Below are positions 7,787 through 18,241 of a stretch of DNA of 64,000 nucleotides, in pieces. The stretch is from an uncultured Helicobacteraceae bacterium. GTDB lineage: Bacteria > Campylobacterota > Campylobacteria > Campylobacterales > Helicobacteraceae. Each line of letters opens with the position of its first letter. Position 1 is the stretch's first letter. The position numbers were made by a program, and so were the translations under genes. Below the pieces are notes generated by a model that worked only from the letters and a program-made list of their open reading frames with translations, ran no database searches and was not told the DNA's origin. Where the stretch lies: assembly GCA_947176375.1 (NCBI GenBank), contig CAMWQM010000008.1, positions 1 to 64,000 on the forward strand. The letters run 5' to 3'.

Positions 7787-8728
7787 ATGATTGAATTAGC
7801 AATTATAGGAGGTGGTCCTGCTGGACTCAGCGCTGGATTATATGCTACGCGTGGTGGAATTAAAAATGTAGTTTTATTTGAACGAGGAATGCCAGGTGGA
7901 CAAATTATGAATAGCAGTGAGATAGAAAATTACCCAGGAGTAAAAGAAATAGTAAGCGGAATAGACTTTATGCAACCTTGGCAAGAGCAATGCTTTCGTT
8001 TTGGCTTACAACACGAAATAAATGAAGTTAGCCAAATTTCCAAAAATGGCAAATATTTTGATATTTTTTTAAGTGATGGCTCCAAAAAAGAGGCAAAAGC
8101 CGTTATTGTATGCACAGGTGGAGTGCCTAAACGTTCAGGCATAAAAGGCGAAGATGAATTTTGGGGAAAAGGAGTTAGCGTTTGTGCTACTTGCGATGGT
8201 TTCTTTTATAAAAATAAAGAGGTAGCAGTGCTTGGTGGAGGAGATACTGCACTAGAAGAGGCAAATTATCTAACTAGAATATGTAAAAAAGTTTATCTAA
8301 TTCACAGGAGAAACGAGTTTCGTGCTGCTCCTGCGACTATCGAACATATAAGAAATAATCCAAAAATTGAGATTCTAACTCCAAACATAATTGAGGAAAT
8401 TTGTGGAGATAGCAATGGATTAAATAGGCTAAAAATTAGCAATGTAAATACAAATGAAAAAAGTGAGCTGGCAGTAGATGGGCTATTTGTCTTTGTAGGC
8501 TACAATGTAAATACACAAATTCTAATACAAAAAGATAATAAACCATTATGTGATATGACAGAATTTGGACAAGTTAAAGTTGATTTAAATATGAAAACCT
8601 CTGTCAGTGGATTGTTTGCTGCAGGAGACATACGAGAAAGTGCGCTAAAGCAGGTTGTCATTGCCGCAGGAGATGGAGCAGTAGCCGCTCTTAATGCGAT
8701 AGAATATCTAGAATCTCTAAAAGATTAA
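7787..8728 (+). CDS. trxB: Thioredoxin reductase
   Basis: An FAD-dependent NADPH:thioredoxin oxidoreductase, 313 residues, cytosolic. It shows the FAD-binding [10 protein letters not shown] near residue 8, the redox-active CATCDGFF near 133, the NADPH-binding [20 protein letters not shown] for NADPH phosphate contact, and the C-terminal FAD motif [13 protein letters not shown]. It has an AGGAG ribosome site and is part of the trxA operon. Confidence 0.97.
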   Translation: MIELAIIGGGPAGLSAGLYATRGGIKNVVLFERGMPGGQIMNSSEIENYPGVKEIVSGIDFMQPWQEQCFRFGLQHEINEVSQISKNGKYFDIFLSDGSKKEAKAVIVCTGGVPKRSGIKGEDEFWGKGVSVCATCDGFFYKNKEVAVLGGGDTALEEANYLTRICKKVYLIHRRNEFRAAPATIEHIRNNPKIEILTPNIIEEICGDSNGLNRLKISNVNTNEKSELAVDGLFVFVGYNVNTQILIQKDNKPLCDMTEFGQVKVDLNMKTSVSGLFAAGDIRESALKQVVIAAGDGAVAALNAIEYLESLKD

Positions 8729-8763
8729 GAAATATTTTACATATCTAAATTTAAGGATAAATA

Positions 8764-9534
8764 ATGATAAAAGTTGGAATCTTTGGTGCAACAGGGAGAA
8801 TTGGAAAGCTTTTGATAGAATCTCTAGGAAATGATAATGAAGCAAAACTATCTTGTGTTTTTGTTAGAAATGAGCTTCAATACTCTATCCCAGAGGGAGT
8901 TTTAGTTACAAATGATATTAAAGTTTTTTTAGAATCTAGTGATTTGATAATCGATTTTTCTTCCCCAGAAGCCACAAAGATTCTGCTTGATTGTGCTATT
9001 GATAACTGCCATAAACCGATAGTAATCGGAACAACAGGCTTAAATGATATGCAAAAAGACTTAATGTTAGCTGCCTCGCTTAAAATGCCTATTCTATATG
9101 CTACAAATATGTCGCGTGGAATTATCGTGCTAAATCAAATTAGCAAAATTGTGGCTAGCACACTAAAAGAAAGTGATATTGAGATAGTTGAAATTCATCA
9201 TAACCTAAAAAAAGATTCCCCTTCTGGCACAGCGCTAAACCTAGCTAATACTTGTGCGAAAGCTAGAGGATTAGATTTAAATAAAATTAGAATTAGTGGG
9301 CGAGATGGAGCTATCGGAGAGAGGAGCAAAGACGAAATAGCAGTTATGTCGCTTCGTGGTGGTGATGTAGTGGGTAGGCATACGATTGGCTTTTATATGG
9401 ATGGTGAATATATTGAGTTAACGCATAATGCGACTAGTAGAATGACTTTTGCAAAAGGTGCTATCAATGTTGGTAAATGGCTAGTCAAGCAAAGTGCAGG
9501 ACTTTACAGCATAGAAGATGCATTATCTATGTAA
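8764..9534 (+). CDS. dapB: 4-hydroxy-tetrahydrodipicolinate reductase
   Basis: It reduces hydroxy-tetrahydrodipicolinate with NAD(P)H in the lysine and diaminopimelate pathway, feeding peptidoglycan and protein synthesis. The 256 residues show the dinucleotide motif GIFGATGRIGK at the N-terminus, the substrate and catalytic segment VEIHHNLKKDSPSGTA (His-His and Lys), and a tetramer region ending FYMDGEYIELTHNATSR. It lies 35 bases after trxB and 55 before purF in a rightward run. Confidence 0.96.
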   Translation: MIKVGIFGATGRIGKLLIESLGNDNEAKLSCVFVRNELQYSIPEGVLVTNDIKVFLESSDLIIDFSSPEATKILLDCAIDNCHKPIVIGTTGLNDMQKDLMLAASLKMPILYATNMSRGIIVLNQISKIVASTLKESDIEIVEIHHNLKKDSPSGTALNLANTCAKARGLDLNKIRISGRDGAIGERSKDEIAVMSLRGGDVVGRHTIGFYMDGEYIELTHNATSRMTFAKGAINVGKWLVKQSAGLYSIEDALSM

Positions 9535-9589
9535 AGGCAAATAAAAAATAAGTGGAAAATTCAAAGCCAAAGTTGAGCAGGAGTTTAAA

Positions 9590-10969
9590 ATGGAATCACC
9601 AAAAGAAAAATGTGCAGTAGTAGGAGTATTTAACTCACCTTATTCGGCAGTATTGTGTTACTATTCATTATTTGCAATGCAACATAGAGGACAAGAATCT
9701 AGTGGAATCTCCACTTCAAATGGATTGGATATACAAACTCTAAAGGGAGAGGGATTAGTTACTAATGTTTTTAGCACCGGATTAGAAAAGCTAATTGGTA
9801 ATGCAAGCATAGGGCATAATCGTTACTCGACTGCTGGGGAAGATTCTAAATGCGATGTTCAACCTATTTTTGCAAGATATTCCCTTGGACAAATCGCAAT
9901 AGCACACAATGGAAATTTAGTAAATACAAAAAAAGTTCGAGAAAAACTAATTTCTAATGGTGCCATATTTCAAAGCCATTTAGACACAGAAAATATAATA
10001 CATCTAATAGCACAAAGCAAAAAAGACAAGCTAAAAGACAGAATAATAGAAGCACTCTCACAAATCAAAGGTGCATATTCTTTTGTATTTTTAAGTAGAG
10101 GTAAACTATTTGCTGTGCGTGATGAATATGGATTCCGCCCACTTTCACTAGGTAAAATCACTAATGAAGATGGTAGTAGTGCCTATGTGGTAGCAAGTGA
10201 GACTTGTGCATTTGATTTGATAAATGCAAAATATATTAGAGATGTAAATCCAGGAGAAATGCTTATTTTTAGTCTAAAAGATGATAATGCAACTTTTGAG
10301 AGTGTGCAGATTTTCCCTCCAAAACCAAAAAAATGTATATTTGAGTTTGTGTATTTTTCACGCCCAGATAGCTTTGTATTTAACAAATGCGTTTATGAGG
10401 TTAGAAAAAATATGGGGATTATTCTTGCAAAGGAATATAAAATACAAGCAGATCTAGTAATCCCTGTGCCAGATAGTGGAGTTATTGCAGCAATTGGCTA
10501 CTCGCAAGAAAGTAAGATTCCATTTGAAATGGGAATTGTTAGAAACCACTACATTGGCAGGACTTTCATTGAGCCTACGCAATCAATGCGTGAGTTAAAA
10601 GTCAAGCTAAAGCTAAATCCTATTAAAGCCTTGATTAACAATAAAGATATAATCGTAATTGATGATAGCATTGTTCGTGGCACTACAAGTAAGCAAATTA
10701 TTTCGATATTGCGCAAAACAGGGGCTAAAAAGATACATTTAGTAATCGCATCGCCACAAACTATCGCACCTTGTTATTATGGTGTTGATACGCCTGATAC
10801 CTCACAGCTAATCTCTGCTACAAAAAGTATTGAAGAGATTAGAGAATTTGTAGGGGCAGACTCCCTTTCCTTTCTATCGCTTGAGGGATTATATAAGAGC
10901 ATTGGTAATGATGATGTTAATGCAGATGGCTACTGCAAAGCTTGTTTTGACAAACAATATGTTTTATAG
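9590..10969 (+). CDS. purF: Amidophosphoribosyltransferase
   Basis: The first committed enzyme of purine synthesis, making phosphoribosylamine from PRPP and glutamine. Numbered from the ATG, the N-terminal nucleophile is Cys8 in MESPKEKCAVVGVF, implying removal of a seven-residue propeptide. The glutaminase half shows GHNRYSTAG and HNGNLVN. The PRPP site is VIDDSIVRGTTSKQ in the second half. The 459 residues are normal for the family. A ribosome site AGGAG lies just upstream. Confidence 0.97.
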   Translation: MESPKEKCAVVGVFNSPYSAVLCYYSLFAMQHRGQESSGISTSNGLDIQTLKGEGLVTNVFSTGLEKLIGNASIGHNRYSTAGEDSKCDVQPIFARYSLGQIAIAHNGNLVNTKKVREKLISNGAIFQSHLDTENIIHLIAQSKKDKLKDRIIEALSQIKGAYSFVFLSRGKLFAVRDEYGFRPLSLGKITNEDGSSAYVVASETCAFDLINAKYIRDVNPGEMLIFSLKDDNATFESVQIFPPKPKKCIFEFVYFSRPDSFVFNKCVYEVRKNMGIILAKEYKIQADLVIPVPDSGVIAAIGYSQESKIPFEMGIVRNHYIGRTFIEPTQSMRELKVKLKLNPIKALINNKDIIVIDDSIVRGTTSKQIISILRKTGAKKIHLVIASPQTIAPCYYGVDTPDTSQLISATKSIEEIREFVGADSLSFLSLEGLYKSIGNDDVNADGYCKACFDKQYVL

Positions 10970-10977
10970 CAAATAAA

Positions 10978-11937
10978 ATGAAGCAGATTCTAACCATAGG
11001 GAGATATTTTAAATCAAAATATAAACAAAGAGTTAGAAAAATTCCTATCTCACTGCAAGGCTTTACCTGTCCAAACATCGATGGAAATGTAGCAAAAGGA
11101 GGTTGCACTTATTGCAAAAACGAGACTTTTTCTCCAAGCCTAGTAAACCTACCACAAAGCAATATTACCATGAATCTAACCCTAAAAGAAAATCCCATTT
11201 TAAAAGAGCAAATCACTACACTAAAAGAGCAATTTTTTAGTCAATCAAAAAATCATAGTGATAAATTTGGAACAGATAGATATATGATTTATTTTCAATC
11301 CTTCAGTAACACTTATGCACCCTATGAAACGCTAAAAACATTATATAATGAAGCTTTAAGCCTACCAAATGTAATTGGCTTGTCAATAGGCACTAGGATA
11401 GATTGTGTAGAAGACAAGGTGCTAGAATTACTAGGTAATTATGCAAAAAATGGTAAAGACATTTGGCTTGAATATGGGATTCAATCAATATTTGATTCCA
11501 CTTTGAAGCTTATAAATAGAGGGCATAGTATAACTTTAGCAAAAGAATTAGTGCAAAAAACCTGCTCCTTTGGGATAAAAGTCTGTGTGCATTTAATATA
11601 TGGACTACCAAAAGAAAGTGAAGAAATGATGATGCAATCCCTAGAAGAAGTCATAAGCTGGGAAATTGATGGTATTAAGATTCATCCTCTATACATAGTA
11701 AAAGATACGATTATGGAAAAAATGTATAATGCAGGGAAATATGAACCCATTTCGCTAGAATCCTATACTAATTTAATTGTCAAATCACTAAAAATTATCC
11801 CAAAAGATGTAGTAGTGCAAAGAATTTCAGCTGGAGCGCACGATGATAGTCTAATAGCACCTTTATGGTGCTTTGATAAAAATATACAAATGTGCTATAT
11901 TAGAGATAAATTACTAAAAGAAAAGATAGTCTATTAA
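10978..11937 (+). CDS. TIGR01212-type (YhcC-like) radical SAM protein
   Basis: A 319-residue radical SAM enzyme with an unusual cluster motif in which the first cysteine is far from the pair: CPNIDGNVAKGGCTYC near residue 24-39. Later motifs FQSFSNTYAP, GTRIDCVED, WLEYGIQS and IHPLYIVKDT are characteristic of the YhcC family. The reaction is unknown to me, with proposed links to translation or tRNA metabolism. It follows purF by eight bases, and its stop overlaps the thiE start. Confidence 0.9.
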   Translation: MKQILTIGRYFKSKYKQRVRKIPISLQGFTCPNIDGNVAKGGCTYCKNETFSPSLVNLPQSNITMNLTLKENPILKEQITTLKEQFFSQSKNHSDKFGTDRYMIYFQSFSNTYAPYETLKTLYNEALSLPNVIGLSIGTRIDCVEDKVLELLGNYAKNGKDIWLEYGIQSIFDSTLKLINRGHSITLAKELVQKTCSFGIKVCVHLIYGLPKESEEMMMQSLEEVISWEIDGIKIHPLYIVKDTIMEKMYNAGKYEPISLESYTNLIVKSLKIIPKDVVVQRISAGAHDDSLIAPLWCFDKNIQMCYIRDKLLKEKIVY

Positions 11938-12548
11938 TGCAACTTTATGTGATAAGTGATAGCATTCTTACACCATACAATAAAATATGCTCTATGCTAG
12001 AATTAGCAATAGAATCTGGTATAGATATATTTCAATTTAGAGACAAACAAAAAAGTGATAATGAGATTCTGCCTTTGGTGCTCGATTTAGCAAAAATTTG
12101 CAATGAAAATGATATTTTATTTATCTTAAATGATAGGCTAAATCTATCACTAAACTTGCAAGATATGGGGATTAACTGCGGAATCCATCTAGGTAAAGAT
12201 GATTTAAATATATCTTTTAAAACAATAAGAAAAAAATTTAAAGGCACTATTGGAATCTCGTGCTATGGAAATATAAATAGAGCTTTAAATTACGAATCTT
12301 TAGGGGCTGATTATGTAGCATTTGGAAGCATATTTCAAAGCCCTACAAAAAAAGATTCCAAAGTTATTGGATTTGAGATTCTAAAAGAAGCAAAAGAAAG
12401 GCTAAAAATCCCCATCTGTGCGATTGGTGGGATAAATGCTAATAATGTTTCTAAAGTTAAAAATGCAGACTTTATAGCACTAATTAGCTCCATTTGGAAA
12501 GGCGACATTAAGAAAAATATCATCAAATTAAAGGAATTTATAAAATAA
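11937..12548 (+). CDS. thiE: Thiamine-phosphate synthase
   Basis: It couples hydroxymethylpyrimidine diphosphate with thiazole phosphate to give thiamine phosphate. The 203 residues form a TIM barrel with the family segments FQFRDKQK, LNDRLNLSL, GIHLGKDDL, GISCYG, ADYVAFGSIFQSPTKKDS and ICAIGGINANN. The start ATG overlaps the preceding stop (TAATG), so translation is coupled. Other thiamine genes are not in the window and no TPP riboswitch is visible upstream. Confidence 0.9.
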   Translation: MQLYVISDSILTPYNKICSMLELAIESGIDIFQFRDKQKSDNEILPLVLDLAKICNENDILFILNDRLNLSLNLQDMGINCGIHLGKDDLNISFKTIRKKFKGTIGISCYGNINRALNYESLGADYVAFGSIFQSPTKKDSKVIGFEILKEAKERLKIPICAIGGINANNVSKVKNADFIALISSIWKGDIKKNIIKLKEFIK

Positions 12549-12684
12549 GATTTAAAAACTATTTTGCTACAAAATATTACAAAATTTCTTTTGGTAAATA
12601 AATTTTTAAAGTTTATCTTAAAAAATTAATTTAACCTCTTTTAGAGACATTCATATTTTAAAACACCGAAATACAACTTTTTTT

Positions 12685-12726
12685 TAAAATAAAATTAACT
12701 AAAATGTTAGATTAATTTTTATTTTA
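12685..12726 (+). repeat. Long inverted repeat before the ABC permease
   Basis: Arms TAAAATAAAATTAA (12685-12698) and TTAATTTTTATTTTA (12712-12726) pair apart from one extra T. The interior CTAA-AATG-TTAG closes the hairpin. It ends immediately before the AAAGG ribosome site of the permease. It may be a terminator for upstream transcription, a leader attenuator or an operator; sequence alone does not decide. The rest of the 12549-12739 gap shows nothing else. Confidence 0.45.
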
Positions 12727-12739
12727 AAGGCTTTGGGAC

Positions 12740-13447
12740 TTGAGTAATAAATTTGAAATATTTTACAATCAATTCATTCTAAAAGATGGCTACAAGCTTG
12801 TTCTTGAGGGACTTGGCACTACTATCATTTTATCAGTATTGGCTCTAGCTATTGGGCTAATCATAGGCACATTAGTGGCAATTTTCATAACAAAAAAAGC
12901 AAAGAAACAAAGCTTATTTAATAAGATTCTGTTAATACTAATCAAAGCTTATGTTGGATTCTTCCGTGGGACACCTATTGTTGTGCAATTACTTTTTATT
13001 TATTTTGTGATTTTGCCATTATTTGGGTTAGGCGGAGTGAGTGCATTACTCGTGGCAGTGCTTATTTTTGGACTAAATAGTGGTGCCTATGTAAGCGAAA
13101 TTATGCGAAGTGGAATCTTAAGCGTAGATATAGGACAAAATGAAGCAGCAAGAGCTTTAGGGCTAAATCAAAAACAAGCTATGCGATTTGTAATTTTCCC
13201 TCAAGCTCTAAAAAATGCCCTACCAAATTTATGTAATGAATTCATAACTTTGCTAAAGGAAACTTCTGTGGCAAACTATATAACTGTTCACGACCTAACA
13301 TACGCATTTAGAAGCATAGGAAGTGCAAGTTATGAATATATGATGCCTTATTTTTTCCTTGCACTAAGCTATTTATTTTTAGTTTTAATTGCTACATTTT
13401 TTGTTAAAAAAATAGAAAGGAATCTTCGTGTCGGTGATAGAAATTAA
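12740..13447 (+). CDS. Polar amino-acid ABC transporter permease (HisM/GlnP family)
   Basis: An inner-membrane permease of 235 residues with about five hydrophobic spans. It carries the N-terminal [20 protein letters not shown] typical of glutamine/histidine-type importers and the coupling-loop motif [28 protein letters not shown]. The translation start is TTG after AAAGG. Its last 20 bases overlap the ATPase gene. No periplasmic binding protein gene is adjacent, so substrate is uncertain (glutamine, cystine or another amino acid) and the binding protein must be encoded elsewhere. Confidence 0.9.
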   Translation: MSNKFEIFYNQFILKDGYKLVLEGLGTTIILSVLALAIGLIIGTLVAIFITKKAKKQSLFNKILLILIKAYVGFFRGTPIVVQLLFIYFVILPLFGLGGVSALLVAVLIFGLNSGAYVSEIMRSGILSVDIGQNEAARALGLNQKQAMRFVIFPQALKNALPNLCNEFITLLKETSVANYITVHDLTYAFRSIGSASYEYMMPYFFLALSYLFLVLIATFFVKKIERNLRVGDRN

Positions 13448-14243
13448 GAATCTAAATAAAAGTTTTGGCAAAAAAATTGTGCTAGATAATATTAATTTAA
13501 AAATAGAAAAAGGTGAGCATATCGTGCTTCTTGGACCCAGTGGAAGCGGTAAAAGCACGCTCCTTAGATGTCTAAATCTACTAGAAGAACCTAGCAGTGG
13601 AGAAGTATGGTTTGAAGAAAAAAGGATCTCAAATATTGATATAAATTTATATGATGAGCTTAAAAATCTCCCAAAACAGCGATTAAAACAGCAGGTTTTA
13701 GAATTAGATTCCAAATATAAATGGAATCTTGATATTGCTAGGACAAAAATGGGAATGGTTTTTCAGCATTTCAATCTCTTTAATAACTTAAATGTGCTTG
13801 ATAATCTAACTATAGCTCCGATAAAACTTAAAAAATACACTAAAGAGGAAGCTGAATCTAGTGCACTAAATCTACTCTCACAAATTGGCTTGAGTGATAA
13901 AAAAGATGAATATCCCTCAAGACTCTCTGGCGGACAAAAGCAGCGAGTAGCTATTGCAAGGGCTTTGATGAACAAACCAGATATTTTACTATTTGATGAG
14001 CCAACAAGTGCACTAGACCCAGAAATGGTAGGCGAAGTGCTAGATTTAATCAAATCTCTTGCACAAAGTGGTATGACTATGGTTTGTGTAACACACGAAA
14101 TGGGCTTTGCAAAGGATATTGCAACTAGAGCAATCTTTATGGAAAATGGCAAAATAGTAGAGGAAAATAATGGAAATGATTTTTTCGCTAACCCCAAAAG
14201 TGAGCGATTAAAATATTTCTTAAGCCATATAAAAGCTTACTAA
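13428..14243 (+). CDS. Polar amino-acid ABC transporter ATPase with an insertion
   Basis: The cytoplasmic ATPase partner of the permease. It has Walker [11 protein letters not shown] loop MVFQHFNLF, signature RLSGGQKQR, Walker [14 protein letters not shown] and the H-loop histidine in VTHEMGF. At 271 residues it is about 25-30 longer than typical GlnQ. The extra sequence lies between Walker A and the Q loop (about residues 68-103, [14 protein letters not shown] and onward) and is charged. It starts at GTG 13428, overlapping the permease by 20 bases, so translation is coupled. Confidence 0.93.
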   Translation: MSVIEIKNLNKSFGKKIVLDNINLKIEKGEHIVLLGPSGSGKSTLLRCLNLLEEPSSGEVWFEEKRISNIDINLYDELKNLPKQRLKQQVLELDSKYKWNLDIARTKMGMVFQHFNLFNNLNVLDNLTIAPIKLKKYTKEEAESSALNLLSQIGLSDKKDEYPSRLSGGQKQRVAIARALMNKPDILLFDEPTSALDPEMVGEVLDLIKSLAQSGMTMVCVTHEMGFAKDIATRAIFMENGKIVEENNGNDFFANPKSERLKYFLSHIKAY

Positions 14244-14263
14244 ACAATACAGAAAGAATAATT

Positions 14264-15013
14264 TTGTATAAAAATATCATTATCACAGGAGCAAGCGATG
14301 GCATAGGCTTTGAGCTATGTTTATTATTTGCCAAAAATAAAGCAAGAATCTATGCAAATGGCAGAAATAAAGAAAAATTAGAATCTCTAAAAGAAAAATG
14401 CAATAATCTAGGCGCAGAGATAGAAATTTTTAGTGGTGATGTTAGGAATAGAGAAAGTATGCTGAAGTGGATTGAAAATATTTTTAGCACAAATAAAAAT
14501 ATTGATTTAGTGATTGCTAATGCAGGAATTTCAAGGGCAGATTCAAGCCTAAAAAGCGAATTAAGCGTAATAGATATAAATATAGTTGGCGTTGTTAATA
14601 CGATTTTTCCTGCCATAGAATTACTAAAAAAGCAAGGTATTAAATCCCATATTGCGATTACAGGCTCTATTGCTGGATATTTTGTAATGCCAAATTCATA
14701 TTCCTACTCAAGCTCAAAAGTATTTTGTAATGCCTTAAGTGAAGGCTTATATTTAGGGCTAAAACCACATAATATTAGCGTTAGCATTATAAATCCTGGA
14801 TTTGTTGATACGAAATTAATACAAAATTCTAGCTATAAAACATTATTTATTTTAAACTCAAATCAAGCAGCTAAAATCATTTTTAAAGGCTTATTAAAGA
14901 AAAAGAGAATAATCACCTTCCCACTTATCGTAGCATTATTAGCAAAATTTTATAATATTATGCCTATATTTATAAAAAATAGTCTTCAAAATTTACTGTC
15001 AAAAGGATTGTAA
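14264..15013 (+). CDS. Short-chain dehydrogenase/reductase
   Basis: A 249-residue NAD(P)-dependent oxidoreductase. Cofactor motif TGASDGIGFE lies near residue 6, NAG in VIANAGISRAD, the catalytic Ser in ITGSIAGY, and the YxxxK dyad in SYSSSKVFCNAL. A hydrophobic C-terminal helix (FPLIVALLAKFYNIMPIFI) may attach it to a membrane. The substrate is unknown. It begins at TTG 14264, 20 bases after the ABC ATPase, and may share its transcript. Confidence 0.9.
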   Translation: MYKNIIITGASDGIGFELCLLFAKNKARIYANGRNKEKLESLKEKCNNLGAEIEIFSGDVRNRESMLKWIENIFSTNKNIDLVIANAGISRADSSLKSELSVIDINIVGVVNTIFPAIELLKKQGIKSHIAITGSIAGYFVMPNSYSYSSSKVFCNALSEGLYLGLKPHNISVSIINPGFVDTKLIQNSSYKTLFILNSNQAAKIIFKGLLKKKRIITFPLIVALLAKFYNIMPIFIKNSLQNLLSKGL

Positions 15014-15110
15014 GATTCGCCATATACATTTATTTAACCCTAAAGTAGCTAGATTCTAAAAATTGAGCTTTTATTTTTAATAGTCTCTTTTAAAAATATT
15101 TTAAATATTT

Positions 15111-15140
15111 TTTGTTACCACAATGGCTTTATTATAAAAT
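15111..15140 (+). promoter_or_regulatory. Upstream promoter-like module before nuoA
   Basis: TTTGTTACCA (15111-15120), then TATAAAAT (15133-15140). The same pair of words recurs at 15220-15244, with the second word five bases closer. The rest of the 15014-15328 gap is AT-rich and shows no gene. Confidence 0.35.
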
Positions 15141-15219
15141 TTATTAAGCTTATTTTAAACTTCATTACTAGCAAAACCTTAAATAATTTATTTAAATATT
15201 TAATAAAATAGATTCGCAT

Positions 15220-15244
15220 TTTGTTACCAAAAGGATTATAAAAT
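15220..15244 (+). promoter_or_regulatory. Second promoter-like module before nuoA
   Basis: TTTGTTACCA (15220-15229) and TATAAAAT (15237-15244), 85 bases before the nuoA start. Repetition of both words suggests two start sites or a regulator site repeated beside two -10 boxes. It is a likely promoter region for the whole nuo operon. Confidence 0.4.
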
Positions 15245-15328
15245 TATCCCCTTTATCTACAAATTTAATGGAATTTAAGAAAATATTATTAGAATTAAAG
15301 TTTAAAAAATTAATTTTCAAGGTTATAA

Positions 15329-15718
15329 ATGACACATTCAACTTTCAGTAACCCTTATTTTGGGGTCTTTGTGCTATTTGTTTTTACTTTTATAGCATTT
15401 GGGGCTACATTATTTATCCAGCGATTAATTAGCACCAAAATCGCTTCCAAAAGCAGGGAAAAACTCAAAGTCAGTCAATATGAATGTGGAGTAATTGCAA
15501 ATAAACAGCAAAATAGAATCTCAACTAGATATTATCTAATGGCTTTATTATTCATACTTTTTGATGTTGAAATTATCTTTATGTTTCCTTGGGCAGTGGA
15601 TTTTAAGATTCTAGGAATATTTGGTTTTGTAGAGATGATTTTATTTATATTTCTACTTACTTTAGGCTTTGTATATGCGTGGAAAAAGGGGGCTTTCATA
15701 TGGCACAATATGAAATAA
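15329..15718 (+). CDS. nuoA: Complex I subunit NuoA
   Basis: An inner-membrane subunit of respiratory complex I, 129 residues, with three membrane spans. The conserved YECGV segment lies after the first span and [19 protein letters not shown] in the second. It is the first gene of a fourteen-gene operon in canonical order, with an AAGG ribosome site. Confidence 0.96.
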   Translation: MTHSTFSNPYFGVFVLFVFTFIAFGATLFIQRLISTKIASKSREKLKVSQYECGVIANKQQNRISTRYYLMALLFILFDVEIIFMFPWAVDFKILGIFGFVEMILFIFLLTLGFVYAWKKGAFIWHNMK

Positions 15719-16209
15719 ATCATATCAATAATAATTCCGTCCCAATAGCTTTAACAAAACTAGATAATATACTAAATTGGGCTACTTCAAATTCCCTCTG
15801 GGCTATGACTTATGGGCTTGCTTGCTGTGCTATTGAAATGATGGCAAGCGGAGCTTCCAGATATGATTTTGATAGATTCGGCACGATTTTTAGAGCATCT
15901 CCTAGGCAAAGTGATGTAATGATAGTGGCTGGAACGGTTACAAAAAAACACGCAGAGTTTGTCCGCAGACTTTATGACCAAATGCCAGAGCCAAAATGGG
16001 TGATTTCTATGGGAAGCTGTGCGAATACGGGAGGTATGTTTAACACCTATGCAACAGTGCAAGGAGTAGATAGAATAATTCCTGTTGATATTTATTTGCC
16101 TGGCTGTGCGCCTCGTCCAGAAACTTTGCAATATGCTGTTATGGTTTTAAGACAAAAAATTCGCTCTAAAAAAGCTATAAATGAGCCTATTAAAAAACGG
16201 CTAATCTAG
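15700..16209 (+). CDS. nuoB: Complex I subunit NuoB
   Basis: The peripheral-arm subunit carrying cluster N2, which passes electrons to quinone. Cluster cysteines are in [11 protein letters not shown] (adjacent pair), MGSCANTGG and PGCAPRPE. I start at ATG 15700 (MAQYEINH), behind AAAAGGGGGC, giving 169 residues. A GTG at 15679 would add seven residues and a longer overlap with nuoA. The 19-base overlap implies coupled translation. Confidence 0.96.
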   Translation: MAQYEINHINNNSVPIALTKLDNILNWATSNSLWAMTYGLACCAIEMMASGASRYDFDRFGTIFRASPRQSDVMIVAGTVTKKHAEFVRRLYDQMPEPKWVISMGSCANTGGMFNTYATVQGVDRIIPVDIYLPGCAPRPETLQYAVMVLRQKIRSKKAINEPIKKRLI

Positions 16210-16217
16210 GGGATAAA

Positions 16218-16973
16218 ATGCAAGATATTCAAAAAAAGGTTTATCATAAAAATAGATTCTATGTAGCCAAAAGTACCCCCAAAGAGCAAGTTGAAAATTC
16301 TAAGTTCAATGGAATAAAAAAGGTTGTAGAAGCTAGAGTGAAAATTCTAAGAAGCTATATTGAGCTAGATAATTTAGTAATTTATGTTAATAAAAATGAT
16401 ATGTTAGAGACATTGCAAATATTAAAGGATTCTAGCTATGATATTTTGAGTGAAATGAGCGCAATTCATTTGAATGATGATAGTTTTGAGCTATTTTATC
16501 AGCTTTTATCGATGGATAGAATCTCACGCATTAGGGTAAAAACAAATACAAAAGATTGTATAGATTCAGTCTGTGAAATATTTCGTAATGCACTTTGGAG
16601 TGAAAGAGAAGCATATGATATGTTTGGGATAAAATTTAATAAACACCCTTATTTAAAGCGAATCTTAATGCCAGATGATTGGAGCGGACATCCATTAAGA
16701 AAAGATTATCCACTTAAAGGTGATGAAAAAGCGCAGTGGTATGAGGTAGATAAGATTTTTGGAGAAGAATACAGAGAAACAATAGGCAAAGAACAGCGAG
16801 ATTCTTCATTCATCGACCCAAAAGATACATTTAACTTTTCACATTTAGGCTTTGAAGTCTCAAAAGGAGAAGAGCCACGAACCACACCAAAAGAAATAAA
16901 ATATAACGAGGATGGCGGAATATTTTTAGTAACTAAATTTGACAAACAAAAGCAGCTTGATAAAAGGCGATAA
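16218..16973 (+). CDS. nuoC: Complex I subunit NuoC
   Basis: A peripheral-arm 30-kDa subunit, 251 residues, with the signature [18 protein letters not shown] and, after it, [19 protein letters not shown]. The N-terminal 80 residues are divergent. It is separate from nuoD, unlike the E. coli NuoCD fusion, and ends immediately before the nuoD start. It supports the quinone-reduction module. Confidence 0.95.
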   Translation: MQDIQKKVYHKNRFYVAKSTPKEQVENSKFNGIKKVVEARVKILRSYIELDNLVIYVNKNDMLETLQILKDSSYDILSEMSAIHLNDDSFELFYQLLSMDRISRIRVKTNTKDCIDSVCEIFRNALWSEREAYDMFGIKFNKHPYLKRILMPDDWSGHPLRKDYPLKGDEKAQWYEVDKIFGEEYRETIGKEQRDSSFIDPKDTFNFSHLGFEVSKGEEPRTTPKEIKYNEDGGIFLVTKFDKQKQLDKRR

Positions 16974-18203
16974 ATGGCACAGATTTATACAAAATTAAAA
17001 CCACAATTTGAAAATATTGCTTTTGAACGAGATGATGATAAAATGGTGCTAAACTTTGGACCACAACACCCTTCAGCACACGGACAATTAAGGCTCATTT
17101 TAGAGCTTGATGGAGAAATGATTACTAAAGCCACACCAGATATTGGCTATCTCCACCGTGGAGTTGAGAAAATGGCAGAAAATATGATTTATAATGAATT
17201 CCTGCCAACCACCGATAGATTAGACTATATAAATGCTACTTCTAATAATTATGCTTTTGCCTTAAGTGTAGAGAAATTGCTTGGGCTTGAAGTGCCACGT
17301 AGGGCAAAAATAATTAGAATGATGCTTTTAGAGCTAAATCGCATAATCTCACATATATTTTTTATTTCCGTGCATGGAATGGATGTCGGGGCGTTGTCAA
17401 TTATGTTATATGGCTTTAAAGAAAGAGAATATGGACTTGATTTGATAGAAGATTATTGCGGGGCTAGGCTCACTCACTCAAGCATTAGAATAGGTGGTGT
17501 TCCACTTGACTTGCCTCCTAATTGGTGCGACAAGCTAAGCACATTTTTAGATAGACTGCCAAAAGAAATGGGAATAGTTGAGGGCTTACTAGAAAAAAAT
17601 AGAATCTGGAGGGCTAGATTAGAGGGAGTTGGCATTGTAAGCAAGGAATTGGCTAAAAAATGGGCTTTAAGTGGTGTAATGCTTAGGGCAAGTGGCTATA
17701 AATGGGATATTAGAAAAGAAGAGCCCTATGAGTTATATAACGAAGTAGAATTTGATATTCCCTATTCAAATGATGGTGATAGCTATGCTAGATATTTGTT
17801 ATATATGGAAGAAATTCGTCAATCAAGCCATATTTTAAGGCAGCTAATAAAAATGTATAAAGATACAGAGCCTAGCATTATGGCAGAATCTCCACAATAT
17901 ATCTCAGCTCCAAAAGAGCAGATTATGACGCAAAATTATTCTTTAATGCAGCATTTTGTGCTAGTTACACAAGGTATGCGTCCGCCGATAGGTGAAGTTT
18001 ATGCACCAACAGAATCTCCAAAAGGAGAGCTTGGATTCTTCATCAATTCGACAGGAGAACCTTATCCTTATCGTGTAAAAATTAGAACTCCTAGCTTCTT
18101 TCACACAGGATTATTGCAAGATTTATTACCAGGGCATTATTTAGCAGATGTGGTTACAATTATTGGCTCTGCAAATATTATATTTGGTGAAATAGATAGA
18201 TAA
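16974..18203 (+). CDS. nuoD: Complex I subunit NuoD
   Basis: The 49-kDa-type subunit forming the quinone pocket with NuoB; 409 residues. Key segments are [14 protein letters not shown] (quinone-site histidine), [13 protein letters not shown], and the C-terminal [17 protein letters not shown] followed by FGEIDR. It starts directly after the nuoC stop. Confidence 0.97.
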   Translation: MAQIYTKLKPQFENIAFERDDDKMVLNFGPQHPSAHGQLRLILELDGEMITKATPDIGYLHRGVEKMAENMIYNEFLPTTDRLDYINATSNNYAFALSVEKLLGLEVPRRAKIIRMMLLELNRIISHIFFISVHGMDVGALSIMLYGFKEREYGLDLIEDYCGARLTHSSIRIGGVPLDLPPNWCDKLSTFLDRLPKEMGIVEGLLEKNRIWRARLEGVGIVSKELAKKWALSGVMLRASGYKWDIRKEEPYELYNEVEFDIPYSNDGDSYARYLLYMEEIRQSSHILRQLIKMYKDTEPSIMAESPQYISAPKEQIMTQNYSLMQHFVLVTQGMRPPIGEVYAPTESPKGELGFFINSTGEPYPYRVKIRTPSFFHTGLLQDLLPGHYLADVVTIIGSANIIFGEIDR

Positions 18204-18241
18204 TACAACAAATGCAAAATGAGGAATAATTAGGATAAAAA

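Noticed and set aside
11937-12548. TPP riboswitch upstream of thiE
   Set aside because: thiE starts on the stop codon of the preceding gene and there is no leader in which a riboswitch could fit.
15679-15699. GTG 15679 as the nuoB start
   Set aside because: ATG 15700 has a strong purine-rich site eight bases upstream and gives the usual NuoB N-terminus.
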